Shown: one piece after another, positions 16,101 through 24,937 of the stretch
Layout: each line of letters begins with the position of its first letter
Numbering within the stretch: the stretch's first letter is position 1
NCBI GenBank assembly: GCA_021324305.1
Contig: JAJPJI010000015.1
Location: forward strand, 155,759-219,758
Source of the DNA: Gammaproteobacteria bacterium
GTDB lineage: Bacteria > Pseudomonadota > Gammaproteobacteria > DSM-16500
Length of the DNA stretch: 64,000 nucleotides
Direction of reading: 5' to 3'
Position numbers and translations under genes: made by a program
The notes under the pieces: model-generated
Seen by the model: the letters and a program-made list of their open reading frames with translations, nothing else
Told to the model about the DNA's origin: nothing
Databases searched by the model: none

Positions 16101-17480
16101 ATGATACGCCACTCACTCCTAGCACTTACAGGATTATTACTGGCCATCTCTCCAGCGCTTGTCTGCGCCTCAGCCTGCAAGGATCTTACCAATACCATTA
16201 ACGAAGACATCACTAAATACGCAGACACGTTAAAAAACCAGAATCTACCCTGGATGAAGTTGAGTTTTTTGCAAGAGCAGTTGGGCGATGCGGCTGTTAG
16301 TGACGCCGGCAATAACCAGGTACAGTATGAATGGAAATGTGAGAATGACGATGGCTATCTCATCGCCAAAGCTGACAAAAGCGGCAGACTGCTCAATATC
16401 AGCGGAGAATATAATTCTTCTTCGGGAAGCGGACTTTTTTCAGCTAATGTACCCAACATCGCCGAAAGAGAATTCAATGAGGCACTGGAACAGATCAGAC
16501 AAGCACCACCCGAACTCTTGCCCGTCGTACAGCCGGCTGAAGAAAAAAAGGAAAACAAGACAGTAGAGCAATGCAGCGCCATCATCGACCAGATCAGAAA
16601 TGACACCTCAGAAGATCCAGCCAGATTCAAGCGGCCGCAATTTCCCTGGCTCAAACTTTCCTGGCTCCAGCAACAGCTCGGATCCACTCCAGTCACCGCT
16701 GGTTACGATTATGTCTATATCTGGGATAAGTACAGTTTATTTATGGGAATGGATGGAACGACTGCGGCAAGCGGTAAATTACCGGAAGGCGCGCACCCCG
16801 CCTCTGTCGGAGAGCTTAATGCACTGCTAGGCCATCCGCGGAAAACACTTTTCGAAAAACTCAATCAATATAGCTGGCAATGTCCTGGAAACAATGGCTC
16901 ATCGCTTAGCGTTATCACGGACAAAAAGAATTCCGTTATCTGGCTGGCTGGCAGAGATTGTACCGATGGACTATGCGGGAATTTCACCGCACCGCTCAAA
17001 GGCAGCGACCTGAAGCGGGAATTTTCCGCACAATCCCAACAGCAAACGCAAATGGAAGCACAAACGATTTCCATCATGCTGCGAGATTATAATGAGTTCT
17101 ACAAAACAACCTTGCAAAATCAGGACGAACTCACCGCCGACATCACAGCAAAAATCAAAAATTATTATTCCAGTTTAAGGACATGCAAACCAGGAATCTA
17201 TCAGTACCCCATTCCAGTCATGCAAAGCTTTATCTTCAATACATCCGTGATTCGTGAACAAAAAGACGGCCGTTGTTTCGTTGACACTTCTTATGACATA
17301 CCACAAATTGGCAAGGTAGAATTGAAATGCAAATATGATCCTCAAAGCCTGCAATTATTCACCGATGCGGAAGCGGATTCAGCCGCGCAAGGCAAAACCT
17401 CTTACGATACGGATCACCCTGATGAGCTGCAAAAGCTGAACAACAATCAATGCCAGCGGTATCTGAACGGAGTCTTGTGA
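16101..17480 (+). CDS. Secreted protein with a duplicated domain, function unknown
   Basis: A 459-residue exported protein. The start at ATG 16101 has GGAAGAG upstream and gives a standard signal peptide (LLALTGLLLAISPALVCASA). The mature part contains two related copies of one domain: LPWMKLSFLQEQLGDAAVS near residue 50 and FPWLKLSWLQQQLGSTPVT near residue 190, each preceded by a Cys-containing helix and followed by a YEW or YIW strand and a Trp-x-Cys element. A third, more helical part ends the protein. Paired Cys residues suit the periplasm. I know of no assigned function. It has its own upstream gap of about 180 bp. Confidence 0.65.
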   Translation: MIRHSLLALTGLLLAISPALVCASACKDLTNTINEDITKYADTLKNQNLPWMKLSFLQEQLGDAAVSDAGNNQVQYEWKCENDDGYLIAKADKSGRLLNISGEYNSSSGSGLFSANVPNIAEREFNEALEQIRQAPPELLPVVQPAEEKKENKTVEQCSAIIDQIRNDTSEDPARFKRPQFPWLKLSWLQQQLGSTPVTAGYDYVYIWDKYSLFMGMDGTTAASGKLPEGAHPASVGELNALLGHPRKTLFEKLNQYSWQCPGNNGSSLSVITDKKNSVIWLAGRDCTDGLCGNFTAPLKGSDLKREFSAQSQQQTQMEAQTISIMLRDYNEFYKTTLQNQDELTADITAKIKNYYSSLRTCKPGIYQYPIPVMQSFIFNTSVIREQKDGRCFVDTSYDIPQIGKVELKCKYDPQSLQLFTDAEADSAAQGKTSYDTDHPDELQKLNNNQCQRYLNGVL

Positions 17481-17554
17481 AAATCAGACAATTCACCATG
17501 GCGTAATAAAGATGCGTTTTTCAGAAACCAGCTCAGAATCTTCCAGGTCATGAT

Positions 17555-17580
17555 CAGTCTGCCGTTTACGGATCAGACTG
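17555..17580 (+). terminator. Hairpin downstream of the duplicated-domain gene
   Basis: CAGTCTG pairs with CAGACTG, with an inner CCGT/ACGG stem and a TT loop. It lies 75 bp after the stop at 17480. No T-run follows directly, so a Rho-independent terminator is only probable. Confidence 0.4.
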
Positions 17581-17719
17581 GGTGATAAAAAATATTTTCA
17601 TCTAACCTGTTGATTATTAAATAAAGTGAACAAACATGTCCATGCTAGCGGACGTTGCTATCCTTTTTTCTTGGCACAACAGATTTTATAATGTGAATAT
17701 AGGAAATGGAGAAGGGATC

Positions 17720-18880
17720 ATGAAAAAGTACCACTCTGCATCCGGCTCAAATGTCAGAAAAAAAACCACCTCCACATCTTCTCAAGACAACAAAAAGCAG
17801 CGGCTAATTAATCACTTGAACATGATTATCAACACCCAGGCATGCCTAGTGAGCACAACGTTTGATCTCGACAGATTCATGACCATGGTGACACAGCAAA
17901 TACAAAATCTGACACCAGCAACAGGTGCAGTTATCGAACTGGCTCAAGGGGAAGAAATGGTTTATCGAGCAACCAGCGGCTCTATCGATAAATACCTGGG
18001 ACTTCACCTGAATAAAAATGACGCCATTTCCGGGCTCTGCATTCAGAGCCGGCAAATTTTACAATGTGACGATTGCGAAACCGATGTGCGCGTCAACAAG
18101 GAGGCCTGCCAGAAAGCAGGCGCACGATCCCTTGTCGTGGTACCGTTATTTTACGAAGGCAATGCTGTCGGTGTATTGAAAATCATCTCCAGTAAACCTC
18201 ATGCTTTCAATGAATTCGATATACAGACATTGCAGCTGATGGCTGGATTGATAGGCTCAGCTCTCGCTCATCAAATTCTTTACGATAAATCACAACAACT
18301 CTTAAAAGAAAAAACCGAAGCGATAGAAGAATTGAAAAAAGCAGAAATTAAATTGAAACATCTTGCACATCACGACAACCTGACTGGACTGCCCAATCGG
18401 AATCTGTTTAATGAACGGCTCAAGTCAGCGCTCCTGAAAGCAAAACGAAACAAGCAGATTATCGCCTTAATGTATCTGGATATCGATCATTTCAAGGATA
18501 TCAACGATACCATGGGACATGGCATTGGGGACAAGCTGTTAAATGCATTTGCCCTGCGTTTGCAAAAATGCATACGCAGTTCTGACACGGTGGCACGCTT
18601 AGGCGGCGATGAATTCGTTCTTCTCATCGAGAATATTGCGGAAAACAAGGATGTGGTCACAATCGCGAAAAAAATCCTCAAGGTCATTAATGAGCCTTTC
18701 AACTTCAATAAAAAAACCATTAATGTCACTACCAGCATTGGCATCACGTATTTCAATGACGGCATCTCCACTTCTGATGAATTCATCAAACAAGCCGATG
18801 AAGCACTGTATGTGTCAAAGAATTCCGGACGGAATACGTTTTATGTATTTCAGAATGAAATACTGTATGAAAAGACATAA
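17720..18880 (+). CDS. GAF-GGDEF diguanylate cyclase
   Basis: A 386-residue cytoplasmic signalling enzyme that makes cyclic di-GMP from two GTP. A basic N-terminus leads into a GAF sensor domain of about residues 40-190, a short coiled coil (QLLKEKTEAIEELKKAEIK), then the GGDEF domain with DNLTGLPNRNLF and the intact active site RLGGDEFVLLIE. RSSD sits five residues before GGDEF, the inhibitory I-site, so product feedback is expected. The GAF ligand is unknown. ATG 17720 with GAGAAGGG upstream is preferred; the open frame back to 17636 adds residues that do not resemble the family. No EAL domain is present. Confidence 0.9.
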   Translation: MKKYHSASGSNVRKKTTSTSSQDNKKQRLINHLNMIINTQACLVSTTFDLDRFMTMVTQQIQNLTPATGAVIELAQGEEMVYRATSGSIDKYLGLHLNKNDAISGLCIQSRQILQCDDCETDVRVNKEACQKAGARSLVVVPLFYEGNAVGVLKIISSKPHAFNEFDIQTLQLMAGLIGSALAHQILYDKSQQLLKEKTEAIEELKKAEIKLKHLAHHDNLTGLPNRNLFNERLKSALLKAKRNKQIIALMYLDIDHFKDINDTMGHGIGDKLLNAFALRLQKCIRSSDTVARLGGDEFVLLIENIAENKDVVTIAKKILKVINEPFNFNKKTINVTTSIGITYFNDGISTSDEFIKQADEALYVSKNSGRNTFYVFQNEILYEKT

Positions 18881-18954
18881 CACTCTAGTATGATGCTCAC
18901 GCCTATGTTTCACCTTGTTTACAACCATAACGATACACATAGACCTTACAAAAA

Positions 18955-19953
18955 ATGTCATCCGAAGAAACCGTTCCCACTCTCTGGCTTGTATATGACG
19001 GCGAATGCCCAATTTGCCGGCCATCAGCCAACGCATTAAAAATCAAAGCGGCAGTCGGCAAACTGGAACTGGTTAACGCCAGAGAGCCACATCCCATCCT
19101 TGCTGAAATCCGTCAGGCCGGCCTGGATATCAATGAAGGAATGGTCGTCAAATTCAATAACAAGTTATATCACGGCACTGACGCCCAGCATTTCCTGGCG
19201 CTGGTCGGCACCACACATGACTGGATAAACCGCCTGAACTATCTCCTGTTCCGCAACCAGTTTATGGCCCGCATTTTTTACCCGGTTCTTAGATTCGCGC
19301 GAACGTTTTTGCTTTCCATAAAGGGAATCCCTAAAATCAATCTCATGCAAACGAGAAACCAGCCAATATTCGAATCTGTTTTTGGCAACCACTGGAAAAA
19401 TTTGCCGGAAGTTTTTCACAAGCATTATGCCAACCGGCCCAACAGCCGGGACGTCAGCATTGCTGAAGGCAGCATGACTATTGAATATTCCGGCATGTAT
19501 AAACTGCTGTCGCCGTTATTTGGATTCCTGCATTTACTGCCGCCAGGTCAGGCAGCCAATATTCCGGTGACTGTCACTTATCGCAGCCATCCTGATTCCT
19601 CTGCTTTTGAACTGGATCGCCGCTTTCGTTATCCCAATCAGCAGCCCTATCGATTCAGGACACGCATGATTCCTGTACAGGAAAATGTTGTCATTGAATT
19701 GATCCGTTTTGGTTTCGGCTGGCGCATGCAATATCAATTCGACGGCAAAAAAGTCATTCTGCAGCATCATGGCTATGTATTCAGGATTTTAAATCATATT
19801 CTCCCTCTTCCACTGCAATGGCTGATGGGCAAAATCCATGCTGAAGAGGAAGCTGTTTCGACTGATACATTCCGAACGTTCATGACTATTTCGCATCCCT
19901 TGTTTGGTCACTATACTTATAACGGCGTATTTAAAATGATGAGTCAGACATGA
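18955..19953 (+). CDS. DUF393 (DCC) thiol-oxidoreductase-like / DUF4166 fusion
   Basis: A 332-residue protein with two modules. Residues 8-125 are a DUF393/DCC domain: the namesake YDGECPIC redox motif, then the helix and LVNAREPHP, and a C-terminal KLYHGTDAQHFLAL. Residues about 135-332 match DUF4166, with FHKHYANRPNSRDVS early, SGMYKLLSPLFGFLHLLPP, and Arg/aromatic-rich beta strands toward the end. DCC proteins are predicted thiol-disulfide enzymes; the DUF4166 role is not known. The stop overlaps the start of the saccharopine-dehydrogenase-like gene by 4 bp, and these domains are found together in other genomes, so a shared step is likely. Confidence 0.78.
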   Translation: MSSEETVPTLWLVYDGECPICRPSANALKIKAAVGKLELVNAREPHPILAEIRQAGLDINEGMVVKFNNKLYHGTDAQHFLALVGTTHDWINRLNYLLFRNQFMARIFYPVLRFARTFLLSIKGIPKINLMQTRNQPIFESVFGNHWKNLPEVFHKHYANRPNSRDVSIAEGSMTIEYSGMYKLLSPLFGFLHLLPPGQAANIPVTVTYRSHPDSSAFELDRRFRYPNQQPYRFRTRMIPVQENVVIELIRFGFGWRMQYQFDGKKVILQHHGYVFRILNHILPLPLQWLMGKIHAEEEAVSTDTFRTFMTISHPLFGHYTYNGVFKMMSQT

Positions 19954-21056
19954 ATCATCCTGTACTGATACTAGGCGGTTATGGCAACTTTGGGCAGCGC
20001 ATTGCTCATGCCCTGGTAAAAGCGCATATTCCGGTGATTATCGCTGGAAGACATCAGGATGCGGCAGACAAATTAGCGCGGTCAATCAAGCAGACATATC
20101 CGGATGCCTCCATCGAGATCAGCATTTTTGATATCCAAACACAACTGGATGTGCAATTAAAAAAATTAACACCTCTGGTTGTGATCAATACCTGCGGACC
20201 ATTTCAAACCTGTGATTACTCCATTCCCAAAATCTGTATCGCCAACCATGTACATTACATTGATCTTGCCGATGCCAGGGATTTTGTCACCGACATTTCT
20301 ATTCTGGATTCTGATGCAAAAGCAAATGATGTATTGGTTGTCAGTGGCGCCAGTACCGTACCAGGTTTGTCATCCGCTGTATTAGAGCATTACAAAAAAG
20401 AATTTTCTGAAATTGATTCGCTGATATATGGCATCAGTCCTGGGCAGCAGGCGCCGCGCGGCCTTGCCACCACGCAAGCAATTCTGACCTATCTCGGCAA
20501 GCCGTTAAAACCCGTGCCGGGAAGCAAAACCATTCGCTACGGCTGGCAGGATTTATACCGGCAGGATTATCCAGAGCTCGGAAGGCGCTGGATGGCGAAT
20601 TGTGATATTCCCGATCTTGATTTATTTCCAGAGCGGTATGCAATCAAACGCATACAATTTTCCGCCGGCATGGAAAGCAGCGCATTGCATCTCGGCATGT
20701 GGTTGTTGTCATGGGTGATACGTATGGGCATACCGATCAATCTCGTCAGGCATGCACAATTTTTATTGAACATGAGCAATTATTTTAACTGGATGGGCAC
20801 ACCGCATGGCGGCATGCACATGCTGATAGAAGGCAAGGACCAGAATGGCAACCCCAAGACACTGAAATGGTTTCTAATTGCAAAAAACGGCGACGGCCCG
20901 CAAATCCCCTGTGTGCCGGCAATTGTATTGGCGAAGAAATTAATCGCGCGGGCAGAGAATGAACGCGGCGCCATGCCATGTGTGGGAATGGTGGGGCTGG
21001 GAGAGTATCTGGAGGAATTGAAGGGATTTGCGATCAGGGTGCAGACAGAACAATAA
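19950..21056 (+). CDS. Saccharopine-dehydrogenase-like NAD(P)-binding protein
   Basis: A 368-residue cytoplasmic protein. A Rossmann fold opens it (LILGGYGNFGQRIAHAL, GRH after strand 2), followed by VVINTCGPFQTCDY and HYIDLADARDFV, the usual segments of the trans-acting saccharopine dehydrogenase/reductase group, and GASTVPGLSSAVLEHY. The C-terminal half holds hydrophobic stretches (LHLGMWLLSWVIRMGIPI) and ends with PCVGMVGLGEYLEEL. True lysine metabolism is unlikely; relatives act on unknown substrates, some lipid-linked. The ATG overlaps the stop of the DUF393/DUF4166 gene, so the two are translationally coupled. Confidence 0.8.
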   Translation: MNHPVLILGGYGNFGQRIAHALVKAHIPVIIAGRHQDAADKLARSIKQTYPDASIEISIFDIQTQLDVQLKKLTPLVVINTCGPFQTCDYSIPKICIANHVHYIDLADARDFVTDISILDSDAKANDVLVVSGASTVPGLSSAVLEHYKKEFSEIDSLIYGISPGQQAPRGLATTQAILTYLGKPLKPVPGSKTIRYGWQDLYRQDYPELGRRWMANCDIPDLDLFPERYAIKRIQFSAGMESSALHLGMWLLSWVIRMGIPINLVRHAQFLLNMSNYFNWMGTPHGGMHMLIEGKDQNGNPKTLKWFLIAKNGDGPQIPCVPAIVLAKKLIARAENERGAMPCVGMVGLGEYLEELKGFAIRVQTEQ

Positions 21057-21082
21057 CCGTGTTGATACCATTACCAGCCCGC

Positions 21083-22132
21083 TTATGGTCCATACCGGGT
21101 TGAACCGCGATTCAGCGCCACACTGCGCGCGACTGATTGACTGATTAACCGTTTCGCGACCAGATCATCCAGATATTGCTCCATGGTGCACATGCCTATG
21201 TCGCCATTGGTTTGCATAGTCATGAGCATGTGTGAAATCTTGTCCTGACGGATTTGATGACGAATTGCACGGGTCGCCAGCATAATTTCGAAGGCGGCAA
21301 TGCGGCCGCCATTCATTTTCCTGACCAGCGTCTGACAGCAGATTCCTTGCACGGTTTCCGCCAGCAGGTTACGCACACGGTTTTTTTCCGCGGTCGGGAA
21401 CACATCCACAATACGGCTGATCGCGAGAGGCGCGGATGTTGAATGCAAGGTTGCCATCACCAGGTGGCCCGTTTCTGCAGCAGTCAGTGACAAGCGTATC
21501 GTCTCAAGATCACGCAATTCACCCAGCAGGATGACATTGGGATCCTGTCGCAGCGAAGCGCGCAAAGCAGCAGCATACTGCGGCGTATCGCGGTGTACCT
21601 GTATCTGGTTGACCGCGCTTTTTTTACTGGTATGAATAAATTCAATCGGATCTTCAATTGTGATGATGTTGCAGGACCGCAAGGTGTTGATGTAATCAAT
21701 CATGGCAGCCAGCGTCGTACTTTTACCCGATCCGGCCGGGCCGGTGACAAGTATCAATCCATTGGACATGACTAACAATGATTTCAATACTGGCGGCAAG
21801 GACAACTCTTCAAACGTGGGCACTTTTTCCGGAATCACGCGAAAAACAGCAGCGATGCCGCGCTGCTGATGGTACACACTCACCCTGAAATTTCCGATGT
21901 GTTCAAAACTGACCGCGAGATCAATCTGTAACTGATTTTCAAACTGGTCTTGCATGTCTTTCGCTAGTACACTGTAAATCAGCCGCTTGGTGACATCAGG
22001 AGGCAGTACAGGCATGTCTTTTATTGGCAGCAATTCACCATCAATACGTGTTAATGGCTGCAAACCTGGCAATATGTGTAAGTCGGATGCATGGCATTTA
22101 ACTGCCATGTCCAAAAGCTCTGCCATTTCCAT
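21083..22132 (-). CDS. pilT: Type IV pilus retraction ATPase PilT
   Basis: A 349-residue hexameric ATPase that powers pilus retraction and twitching. Family elements in order: N-terminal HASDLHILPGLQPLTRIDGE, Walker A GPAGSGKST (131-139; PilT usually has GPTGSGKST), ITIEDPIEF Asp box, Walker B VILLGELRD (200-208) and the His box TGHLVMATLH. The length matches PilT and is shorter than PilU. The C-terminal helix ends with an Arg-rich tail. A DotB-type secretion ATPase is less likely because the N-terminal and His-box sequences follow PilT. No other pilus gene is in the window. It converges on the saccharopine-type gene. Confidence 0.88.
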   Translation of the reverse strand: MEMAELLDMAVKCHASDLHILPGLQPLTRIDGELLPIKDMPVLPPDVTKRLIYSVLAKDMQDQFENQLQIDLAVSFEHIGNFRVSVYHQQRGIAAVFRVIPEKVPTFEELSLPPVLKSLLVMSNGLILVTGPAGSGKSTTLAAMIDYINTLRSCNIITIEDPIEFIHTSKKSAVNQIQVHRDTPQYAAALRASLRQDPNVILLGELRDLETIRLSLTAAETGHLVMATLHSTSAPLAISRIVDVFPTAEKNRVRNLLAETVQGICCQTLVRKMNGGRIAAFEIMLATRAIRHQIRQDKISHMLMTMQTNGDIGMCTMEQYLDDLVAKRLISQSVARSVALNRGSTRYGP

Positions 22133-22262
22133 TGCGATCTCCTGCTGAATTGACTGGTCGGGTGGTTATTCTTAAATAGTACAAAGTTTATGTGTTATTA
22201 GCTAGGGCTGAGGGAAAGAGCTAAGCAGAGGGATTCAGTGAGCCGACAGTCCATTTACCCAT

Positions 22263-22330
22263 GTCATGCCAGCGCAAGCTGGCGTCCCGAACATGCTGTG
22301 ATCCTCTATCCCTGCCTTCACAGGGATGAC
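22263..22330. repeat. BIME-like pair of REP palindromes
   Basis: A 68-bp element bounded by GTCAT and its complement ATGAC. The left half folds as GCCAGC-gcaa-GCTGGC (22268-22283), the right as ATCCCTG-ccttca-CAGGGAT (22308-22327). It lies just past the 3' end of the glutaminase-like gene and may also act as a terminator. Confidence 0.6.
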
Positions 22331-22344
22331 AAGCGCCATGTCCG

Positions 22345-23679
22345 TCAACCATTCATATCCTTGCAGCCGTCAATGGAACCCTTGATAGAATCTAGATCTA
22401 TTTTACCTGACTCATTGACAGTGAATGCGTAATCAATATCGGGACCATAATATTTTTTATTTATATACCCAGCATTTTGCGGATAATAATAAGTGCATTG
22501 CCTGATGACTTTGTCATTGAGCACAATGCGCATATCAATCTTGTTTACATCCTCAGGAATGCCGCAGGAACAGGAATAATAACTGCATTGACAATTTGAT
22601 GAACGGCCTGCCTTGCCAAAAATGCTTCCAATCGCAACGTTATCCCGATTACTGTAAGACTCGTATTTACTGACCTCATGGGTCAACTGATTGAGATCAA
22701 GAATGGTGTTCCAGTCTGAATCCGCATCTGATTTGTATTGAATCGCCAGTTTGTCCTGGATGCCAAAACCGGATCCGTTCCCGGTCAGCCTGACAGAGCC
22801 ATAAATCATTTTGCCGGGAAAATTCACTGGATGGCTTCTGTCATTGCCAAGCACCGTATCCGAATTGACGCCCTTGGACTGCAAATGGTCCCATTCGCTT
22901 GGCAGCCGGTTCACAACATCATCCGCAAGTGATTTTTCAGATGCAGGTGTTGCTGCAGCGCAATTATCAAATGGGACAGACCCGTAACCATTGCACATGT
23001 TGACCAGCAAGCCTCTGTTGTCACTTAATTCCACAAGCTGCTTAAGCCAGCTTTCCAATGGCAGCGGCGCATCATAATTAAGCGCTGGATCGAGAACATA
23101 AAGATGATTGGTCTGCTGGTCACGAATCACTGGCGCAACATGATACCAAAACGATAACAAACCGTTTGGTCCCATTCCAAACGGAGATAATAACTGGAGA
23201 TTTCCAAATGCAAACACTTTCGCTGGGCGAGGTAGTACCTTGTTGTTATACAAGGAAACAGCAGCGGCGGCACGTTCAAAACACCAGTCGATCGGGTATC
23301 GCCATGGAATCGTGCGTTTGTTTTGCGGTTCAATTGGATCAATCAGGAATCTTTGATCCCGCAAATAGATAAACTGCTCGTTAATTGTCTGATAATCAGG
23401 CCACACAGGCACCTGGCTCATCAAGATCTGCTGCCTGTCTAACGTGGTTGAATCCCATTGAATGGCTGAATCATAAATTGATCCGCTTTGCTTATGGTTG
23501 TTCAGCATGGCTGCTCTTGCAGTGATTCGCCAATCCTTTCCTGGTTCACGATAAGCTGAGTTGGGATTTAATGCATAGGCAATATTGGCGACAGTCAACA
23601 ATCCAAACAATACTCCGCTGACAAGATTTTTTTTCAGGTTTCCACTATAATACCAGCAGGAATCATGAAGATTTTTCAT
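22345..23679 (-). CDS. Secreted protein-glutaminase-like deamidase
   Basis: A 444-residue exported protein (start at 23679, where AAGGA precedes the ATG; the longer frame begins at 23706). A membrane-inserting stretch (LVSGVLFGLLTVANIAYA) serves as signal peptide. The middle holds a Cys-His-Asp arrangement typical of bacterial protein glutaminases: DWCFERAAAAV, then FWYHVAPVI, then YVLDPALNYDAPLPLESW (C142, H189, D206 counted from 23706). Such enzymes convert exposed glutamine side chains of proteins to glutamate. The last 150 residues form a separate Cys-rich beta domain (CQCSYYSCSCG) possibly for binding. The target is unknown; host or competitor proteins are possible. Transglutaminase-like chemistry is the alternative. 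Confidence 0.68.
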   Translation of the reverse strand: MKNLHDSCWYYSGNLKKNLVSGVLFGLLTVANIAYALNPNSAYREPGKDWRITARAAMLNNHKQSGSIYDSAIQWDSTTLDRQQILMSQVPVWPDYQTINEQFIYLRDQRFLIDPIEPQNKRTIPWRYPIDWCFERAAAAVSLYNNKVLPRPAKVFAFGNLQLLSPFGMGPNGLLSFWYHVAPVIRDQQTNHLYVLDPALNYDAPLPLESWLKQLVELSDNRGLLVNMCNGYGSVPFDNCAAATPASEKSLADDVVNRLPSEWDHLQSKGVNSDTVLGNDRSHPVNFPGKMIYGSVRLTGNGSGFGIQDKLAIQYKSDADSDWNTILDLNQLTHEVSKYESYSNRDNVAIGSIFGKAGRSSNCQCSYYSCSCGIPEDVNKIDMRIVLNDKVIRQCTYYYPQNAGYINKKYYGPDIDYAFTVNESGKIDLDSIKGSIDGCKDMNG

Positions 23680-23749
23680 ATTCAATCCTTGTAAGTAATA
23701 ATACACGTCAGTCTTTCACAACCACGCAAGATACAGGTGACTGCGCTTC

Positions 23750-24301
23750 ATGCAAAAATTGCCGCGGGAATTTTACAACAGAGAGACAGTCGTTGTCGCC
23801 AGGGATTTGCTTGGCAAATACCTGGTCCATCAAACGCATGGCAAACAGCTGATCGGTAAAATTGTCGAGGTGGAAGCTTATTTGGGACCGCATGATCTCG
23901 CCGCGCATTCTGCCAAGGGTAGAACCAAACGCACGGAAGTCATGTTTGGCCCTCCCGGCCATGTCTATGTGTACCTGATATACGGCATGTATTACTGCAT
24001 GAATATTGTGACTGAACAGGAAGGGCATGCGTCTGCCGTATTGTTACGCGCGCTCGAACCGGTTCAGAATATTGACGCGCGTACGCAAGGTCCCGGATTG
24101 CTATGCAAAGCCTTGCATGTTGACAAGCGGCTGAATGGACATGATTTGTTAAGCGATGATTTATATCTCGCTGAGCCTCCTGAATCAACAGCTATTACTA
24201 TCGTAAAAAGACCTAGAATCGGCGTACATTATGCAAAACATTGGGCCAAGCGACTGCTGCGGTTTTATATCAAAGACAACCCTTACATTTCCCGGAAATA
24301 G
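23750..24301 (+). CDS. mpg: DNA-3-methyladenine glycosylase, AAG/MPG type
   Basis: A 183-residue base-excision repair enzyme that removes alkylated purines such as 3-methyladenine. The catalytic Glu42 is in IVEVEAYLGPHDLAAHS, followed by the strongly conserved GRTKRTEVMFGPPGHVYVYL and YGMYYCMNIV, then VLLRALEP and GPGLLCKAL. All match the AAG family over the full length; the C-terminus is of normal size. It starts 71 bp from the divergent glutaminase-like gene, so a shared promoter region lies between them. Confidence 0.94.
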   Translation: MQKLPREFYNRETVVVARDLLGKYLVHQTHGKQLIGKIVEVEAYLGPHDLAAHSAKGRTKRTEVMFGPPGHVYVYLIYGMYYCMNIVTEQEGHASAVLLRALEPVQNIDARTQGPGLLCKALHVDKRLNGHDLLSDDLYLAEPPESTAITIVKRPRIGVHYAKHWAKRLLRFYIKDNPYISRK

Positions 24302-24382
24302 CAGTCCCCAGCCGCTTCAAGATATCGAACATCACAGGTATAATCGAATGTCATAAGCACCATATTAAAACAGGAGTCCCAT

Positions 24383-24709
24383 ATGAGTATTGTTAAAACG
24401 ATTGATGCGCATACATTAAAAGCATGGCTAGACAATGATGAAGCAATTTTGATTGATGTTCGTGAACCCGCTGAATACGCCGCAGAGCATATTAAAGACT
24501 CCATACTCATCCCTTCCGGTACCATCACTAAACAAAACCTGCCTGCTCTCGAGAGCAAAAAACTGGTGATTCATTGTCAGCTAGGCAAGCGTGGCAGCAC
24601 CGCTTGTGTGAAATTGAATGTTGAAGACCCGACTATCGATGTTTATAACCTGGATGGCGGCATAATTGCATGGATCAATGCAGGCTATAAAACAGAAAAG
24701 ACGCGATAG
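24383..24709 (+). CDS. Single-domain rhodanese
   Basis: A 108-residue cytoplasmic sulfurtransferase. IDVREPAEYAAEHI is the substrate-side motif and CQLGKRG (Cys65) the active-site loop that carries a persulfide. The end YNLDGGIIAWINAGY is standard. It passes sulfane sulfur from thiosulfate or protein persulfides to thiols. AGGAG precedes ATG 24383. A thiosulfate:quinone oxidoreductase-like gene (26133-27248) lies 1.4 kb downstream on the other strand, which would suit sulfane-sulfur handling, but the two are not in one operon. Confidence 0.88.
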   Translation: MSIVKTIDAHTLKAWLDNDEAILIDVREPAEYAAEHIKDSILIPSGTITKQNLPALESKKLVIHCQLGKRGSTACVKLNVEDPTIDVYNLDGGIIAWINAGYKTEKTR

Positions 24710-24734
24710 ACTGTCTTTTCAAAAGCACAGTTTT
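24710..24734 (+). terminator. Probable terminator after the rhodanese gene
   Basis: ACTGT-CTTT-tca-AAAG-c-ACAGT followed by TTT, starting at the stop codon of the rhodanese gene. The stem is short and has one bulge. Confidence 0.45.
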
Positions 24735-24937
24735 GTATAAAAACAAATTTGCTTTAAGCCAATAAAATTAGCTGGTTGCTTACTTTTTTTTCACAGCAAG
24801 CATTATTTATTCATATTTTACCGTTAGAGACAATTAATGAACAGTCTCTTTAAAAAAAGCTTCAAACATCTCTATATGCTCAGGTTAAAATAAGCCACCA
24901 AAAAATAAGTAATCCTCCCTGAAAACAGGAAATTGAA

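Noticed and set aside
17636..17719. Extended N-terminus of the GGDEF protein
   Set aside because: The 28 extra residues do not match the family and a better ribosome site precedes ATG 17720.
21083..22132. DotB-type secretion ATPase as identity for the PilT gene
   Set aside because: N-terminal HASDLHI and the His box follow PilT, and no dot/icm gene is nearby.
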